NCBI GenBank assembly: GCA_023627715.1
Contig: JAMAHW010000095.1
Coordinates: 62,001 to 126,000 of the forward strand
Direction of reading: 5' to 3'
From: Periconia sp. R9002
Lineage: Eukaryota; Ascomycota; Dothideomycetes; Pleosporales; Periconiaceae
DNA: 64,000 nt
The notes below the pieces were generated by a model. It made no database searches and was not told the DNA's origin. It was given only the letters and a program-made list of their open reading frames with translations. The position numbers and the translations under genes were made by a program. Shown piece after piece: positions 59,092 to 64,000 of this stretch (the first letter of the stretch is position 1; each line of letters starts with the position of its first letter).

Positions 59092-61414
59092 ATGCCCAAG
59101 AACAAAAGACCTCCCACCTCGGGATACGCCCGAATAGCCCAGGCCGAAGAGGAAGAAGACTCGCACGATGAATCCGAAGACGAATTCCACAACAGGTCTC
59201 TTTCCAATTCATATGCCCCTATACAGCCTCAACGGCACTCTCGAATGCGTGGACCCTCAGGCGAATCGTCGCCGACGCTGAAACGTACCACATCGGGGCG
59301 GCGACAGCGCAGCAACTCGGGGGTGGACATCAAGGCAATCAACGCAAGGCTGGAACGCTGGGCGGAAGAAATTGCACAAAAGTTCAAGATCAAGAAACAG
59401 ATCGATACCCCCGACGACGAACCGTTCGAGATTCATCACTCCGTGTTCCAGGCACCAGACTGGGTCCGACCGGCCACGGCTGAATCGCTCACCTTCGACT
59501 ATGACGGCTCCTCGGAGCGAATGACAAAATTGCAGTTCGATGACATCGTTGAAAGTGTCAGGGTGGCTATTGAGCAGGGCACACATCCGAAGCTGATCAC
59601 GCAGGGCAGCTCCGGCAGCTATTTTGCCCGCAACACCCAGGGGAAGGTGGTGGGCGTGTTCAAGCCCAAGGACGAAGAGCCATACGCGTCCCGAAATCCG
59701 AAATGGACAAAATGGATTCACCGGAATCTGTTCCCCTTCTTCTTTGGCCGCGCCTGTCTCATTCCCAACCTCTCCTACGTTTCCGAAGCCGCCGCATACG
59801 TCCTCGATACCCAATTGCGCACGAACCTTGTCCCCTATACCGAAGTCGTTGAGCTATCTTCCAAGTCTTTTCACTATGATTTCTGGGACAGGAGGGCATT
59901 TTACAGAAAGAGGAAGCCATTACCGATGAAGCCCGGTAGCTTTCAGGTGTTTCTCAAGGGATTCAAGGATGCTAATATCTTTTTGAAGGAGCATCCGTGG
60001 CCTGATCAGCATGCTTCAAGTATGAGGTCCGATGCACAACGGAGAAAGAAGAAGCGGAGATGGGCGGAAGAGTGCAGACCGAGTGGGCCGCAGTCGGATG
60101 ACGAGGATGACGATGCGTCTCCAGGAGCTGCAAATCAGCCTCTGCACCAGCGGAGAGAGTTTTGGACGGAGTCGTTACAACAGTCATTTAGGGAGCAGTT
60201 GGAGAAGTTGGTCATTTTGGACTACATCATGCGGAACACGGACAGAGGTTTGGATAACTGGATGATAAGAATCGATCAAAAAACGCAAGAGGCAAGCATC
60301 GTGGCTGAGCCTCCACAGATGGATGTTGAAGTGGACGAGGACCCCGAGTCGAGCAGCTACACAAGGCAATCCATGTCTGAGATAGACCCGTACGGGCGTA
60401 GGGAGCCCATGACGGCTACGAGCCGCTCAAACACGCCTATGCCGAAGGGGCCTGCGCCATCGGTATCGATTGGTGCCATCGACAACAGCTTATCGTGGCC
60501 CTGGAAGCATCCTGATGCTGTAAGATCCCCAAAACTGCCAATGAAGATGATACACGCTAACACACCAACAGTGGCGAAGCTATCCCTTCGGTTGGCTTTT
60601 CTTGCCTGTCTCACTGATAGGGCAACCGTTCTCCGAAGCAACTCGCAAGCACTTCCTCCCTCTCTTGACGTCCAAACAGTGGTGGAGCGATACACAACTC
60701 GCCCTGCGCAAATGTTTCTCTCAAGACGCCGACTTCAAAGAGCGCATGTACGCCAAACAAATCGCCGTCATGAAAGGCCAGGCGTGGAACGTTGTGGAGA
60801 CCTTGAAGCTACCTGATCACGGGCCTTTGGAACTCACACGAAGAGCCCGCGTCTGCGTATGGGACGATCTGGTCGAAATACCCATCGCTGTGCCACTCCG
60901 CGCCCCCTCAGCAGAAATGCGCCGCAAGCACCCCCGACCGGTAGCCGAGGACGACGAAATGGACATCACTGCTCTGTCCACCCCTCAGAAACAGAACCAA
61001 CCAGACCTTCTCATGAACTCACCCCCCATGGACCAAGTCAATGGCAACCGCTTCAACCTCTCCCGAGAGTCAAGCTCCGCAGACATCCGCCGAACACCTC
61101 TCAACGATACCTCCCTACCCGATCCCCACGCCGCCTCATGGTCCCTCCCCAACTCTGCAACGTTACCCAACGGCCGCCCAAGCCACCGCGCACGCATGAG
61201 CTACGAAGCGCCCCGCCGCCGCGAACCAACCTACGCGAAGCACCACCGGCGCCTCTCGCTGACGGTGCGTAGGCAAGGCGGCGACGATGACGATGACGAG
61301 GATGGCGACCTGGGGTATGCGGCTAACGAGGATATGGAGCGGAATCGGAAGAAGGTAATTGTGGAGCGGCTGGAGCAGGTCAAGAGTAAGAATCCCGTGT
61401 TTACATGGTGTTGA
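59092..61414 (+). CDS. LSB6: Type II phosphatidylinositol 4-kinase Lsb6
   Basis: It phosphorylates phosphatidylinositol at the 4 position on plasma-membrane, vacuole and endosome membranes. Exons 59092-60519 and 60572-61414, separated by a 52-bp intron, give 756 residues. After a disordered N-terminus the lipid-kinase fold is clear: the nucleotide loop GSSGSYFAR (about 178-186) and ATP-anchoring VVGVFKPKDEEPY; catalytic loop LDYIMRNTDRGLDNWMI (about 380-396); metal-binding IGAIDNSLSWPWKHP, where the second exon joins to W-R-S-Y-P-F-G-W. The Cys-rich palmitoylation motif (CCPCC) that anchors animal type II kinases is not seen; instead an F-P-F-F-F-G-R hydrophobic patch lies near 215. An acidic Asp/Glu insert follows FKDANIF. 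The tail (about 600-756) is disordered. Confidence 0.93.
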
Positions 61415-63277
61415 TGTGGAATGACCATTCTATCTTTCATGTATTGTGTTCCTACTTGCTTATTTGTTCCCTGCCTGCCATCGTGTACTGTATGTATGTA
61501 TTCTACGGGAAGCTTGAGCTCCTTGTACGTGCGGTGCGGCACGTGGGTGGAGGGAGAGATTTGAATAGGTGGATGGATGTCGTTGCTGCGGTCATGCTTA
61601 TCTTCACTTTTTTTTTTCTTGCTCTCCATATCATTGTATCTGATGGATATCACCTTTTTCTTTGGGAGGATTCGATATCTTTTTGCAAAAGAGAAAATAG
61701 AAGACGGCGTCTCTCTTCTATCCTCTTCGTCGTTGGAGCATGTGTCTGGAGTTTTGTTTGGGGATCTGCATGGGTCTTTTCTCTCTCCGTTTTACATGTG
61801 TCATGTATACCACGTATTTTTAGTTGGAAAATGGATACTTATGTAGATGGGGGATTAGTGATAACGCCAGCGCGTCGAGCGGGTACATCGGCTGTGCGTG
61901 TATTCGTAACGTTGTATATGTGTGTGTAGCTGACTGGCGTCATCTATCCTTTCCCAACACACTCAGATTTTTTTTAGAGAGGGAGGGGAGGGGGGGAACG
62001 AGTGGTCACTTGATCAAGCAGATATCCATGATGGTCACAAGACACGCGTCAAGGTGGTGTGGGGTGGGGGGGTAAGTAGGTCAAGGCTAGATAGAGAGTT
62101 TCTTTTTTGATTTATCAGACACGTAATAAGAAATAAGGATCTACCTGCCCGCGGGTAACACACACACATGGGCACGTTGCGGGAATGAATTGATGGAATT
62201 GATACCAGATGGATCATATGACCATCTACGAATTGCCGCCGCGCTAAACCCGCTTGGGTATACGGCTTTGGGGGTCTTTTTTGGTTAACAAAGCGACGAA
62301 TCCCCCAAACGTTAAGGGCCAAGCCCCATAGTCATAGGCAGCACACCACCACCACCACCACCACTACACACACACCTCATACACACTCTCTCTTCCTCCA
62401 TTTTTTTTCTTCTCTCTTTTCTCCTTTATTTTTCCTGGTTTTCTTTTTCTGGTCGGAGGGCGTGGGATATTCAGGGTACAAACAGCTTGAGGCAAACAGG
62501 TAAGGGTTACTTGATACATACCTACATACTATTTTGATGCTCCGCGCCGCCGCCAGCGCGTTTCCGCTCGCGATAGGTCTGTTGTGGTCTACCTATTATG
62601 ACTAAAACAGCAACGGATTGATACCGTAGTTACAGTCACTTACCTACTTGCTTAGTTATTATACTGTACAGCACAATACAACACAGTAACCCCAGGGCTG
62701 CTTGCCTGCTGCTGCCTGGACAAGAGTACTGAGACTTCAACCCCAAAAAAGAGCCCGCAATTGATTACCTACCCGTCTTTCACCTTCCTCCCTCTGGACC
62801 CCTGTTTTGCAAGGAATCTATTGCGTGCACGCCCCTGCGTGTGTGTGTTTGCGTGGAGAGAGTCAAGTCGTTGAATCAAACAAGAAGCACGCAGTCGCTC
62901 AAACAATAAGAGAAGGGAAGGGAAGGAAAATTTAGGTAAAGGGTGACATTTTGGGCGGAAAGACTGGATTCACTCGGCGTTTGGTGGCGGGTTTTCTCTC
63001 TTCACCGCGAGCTTGCGACTTTGGAGTCACTTGCGATTACTGGAAACGCAGCTTCACCATCGTATGCGGGCTTGGCGAGGTATTCTTTAAAAGGTCGTGG
63101 GTTGCTGCGCGTTCGCGCACGCCTTTCGTTGTTACGATACTTTGGCGAGGTTACTTATCGACTATCGACTATCAACTATCGACTATATTACTTTTGACGG
63201 CGCCGGATCGGAAGGCTCTTCGACTGCCTGTCTCGTGACATCTCTCCGTCTTTCACTTGCTGGCCGTTGTCGTCGCG
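61415..63277. other. 1.9-kb intergenic stretch, no gene seen
   Basis: It contains the LSB6 3' flank, a stretch with CCA and CA repeats (62345-62375), a long C/T-rich tract (62395-62450) and several TACCTA motifs (about 62520, 62593, 62640, 62767). The last part is leader-like and includes a 7-bp tandem repeat. No frame has coding character. Confidence 0.5.
63157..63187. repeat. ATCGACT 7-bp tandem repeat, four copies
   Basis: Four head-to-tail copies (one with a G-to-A change) about 90 bp upstream of the start codon of the right-edge gene, probably in its leader or promoter. Confidence 0.8.
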
Positions 63278-64000
63278 ATGGATCCAGCAGCTTTACTTGA
63301 CCCGCGAGGTGCGCGGCGGAAAGGTAATTATAAAACGTCTCCCCTGTCCCTGTCTCTCTTTCTCTCCTTCTTGCCTTCCCTTTCTGCCCCTCAACCCCTC
63401 TGCCGCATCTTGACTTTCTTCACCTTCTCTTCTACATCTTTCTGCCCGTCTATGGTATATGGCGTTCTCGCTCAACAACATGACCGACAACCGAGCTCCA
63501 ATGTCACCCGAGGCAGAGCATACGCCTCTTGTTTCGAGTGGCTCTGATACTTCTCGTACCTTGACACCTGAGCTGATGGACCCCGCCACAGCAACGCAGA
63601 AACAGCAAATCTCGCCCGCTCCGACACATCCGCGGAGCTTCTTTCAGCCTGAGGACCTGGGCTCATCCTTTCAATTCACTTCACCATCAAATCAGGCTGT
63701 GGACGTGGGCTATACCTATGACTCGCCTTCTCAACTGACTTCACGACCCAAGCGGCCTGCAGACCAAGAGGATCGTGGTCGCGAGGACGATATTAGCAAC
63801 GGCCAGATCTCACTTGTGGAGCGACTACACAACGTTCATGAGCGCACTGAGTCTCCTGCTAAACGCCAACGCTTTGACGAGCAGGAAGACAAGAAGAAGT
63901 TGCCAGCTCCAACCGGACGTACTGGTGGTGCTCTTGGCTTTAACCCACAGCAAACAACATCAAAGAGTGTTCCTGTGCAAGCTGGGCCTACGATCGACCT
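63278..64000 (+). CDS. N-terminal part of a large gene, possibly an SNF2-family helicase; runs off the right edge
   Basis: Exon 1 is 63278-63323 (MDPAALLDPRGARRK). A 172-bp intron with a long C/T tract follows (GTAATT donor; acceptor CCGAG at 63494-63495 keeps phase). Exon 2 runs from 63496 and stays open to base 64000, giving about 183 residues so far. The visible part is disordered and rich in Ser, Thr and Pro, with two basic nuclear-localisation-like stretches (RPKRPADQEDR and SPAKRQR) and a constrained segment ISLVERLHNVHERTESPAKR. That segment recalls, from memory, the N-terminus of ascomycete SNF2-type ATP-dependent helicases, but no helicase motif is in the window, so the name is tentative. 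A start at the in-frame Met at 63459 without the first exon is possible. Confidence 0.6.

Overview
The window is a stretch of nuclear chromosome from a filamentous ascomycete (Pezizomycotina; I lean to a Dothideomycete, an inference without a phylogeny). The signs are short introns, mostly 48-80 bp, with GTRNGT donors, CTRAC-like branch points and YAG acceptors. Gene families include fungal Zn2Cys6 regulators, a DASH/Ask1 kinetochore subunit, a cya-5-type PPR protein, a nucleus-encoded ATP synthase subunit 9 and a PRPP-synthetase homologue with a long insertion. There are no operons, tRNAs, rRNAs, CRISPR arrays or intact transposons that I can see.

Layout. 1-9.8 kb: the first exon of an unidentified low-complexity protein running off the left edge (-), SRP68 (-) divergent from a mitochondrial PPR protein (+), then ATP9 (+). 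9.8-15.4 kb: an accessory-looking stretch with a small secreted repeat protein carrying Lys-Arg sites (+), an eroded kinase-tail remnant (-) and a Ser/Thr/Pro-rich protein (-). 15.4-22.2 kb: a regulatory cluster of a Zn2Cys6 factor with a C-terminal CaaX-like box (-), a C2H2-ankyrin fusion (-) and a divergent C2H2 protein (+). 24-28.5 kb: a small conserved hypothetical protein (+) and a PRPP-synthetase-like protein with a degenerate active site (-). 28.5-38.8 kb: almost gene-free; I support only a 54-residue Cys-rich protein at 34.7 kb. 38.8-50.3 kb: a calpain with an extreme low-complexity tail (+), a DDB1/Mms1-superfamily protein (-), and a TBC1D20/Gyp8-type Rab GAP (+). 51.8-61.4 kb: a fungal_trans_2-type regulator without a zinc cluster (+), an unknown protein (+), an acetoin/diacetyl-reductase-like SDR (-), ASK1 (+) and the type II PI 4-kinase LSB6 (+). 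At the right edge a large gene begins (+), possibly an SNF2-type helicase.

Most genes are unrelated housekeeping functions: protein targeting, mitochondrial expression, bioenergetics, nucleotide metabolism, vesicle traffic, chromosome segregation and lipid signalling. I see no classic biosynthetic cluster. The most unusual items are the Lys-Arg-containing secreted repeat protein, the possibly prenylated zinc-cluster factor, a duplicated 3' splice site in the DDB1-like gene, the PRPP-synthetase homologue that looks catalytically dead, the large gene-poor block, and a recurrent TAGGTA/TACCTA motif in the intergenic DNA. Gene models were built by hand from splice consensus and reading frame, so exon edges are predictions.
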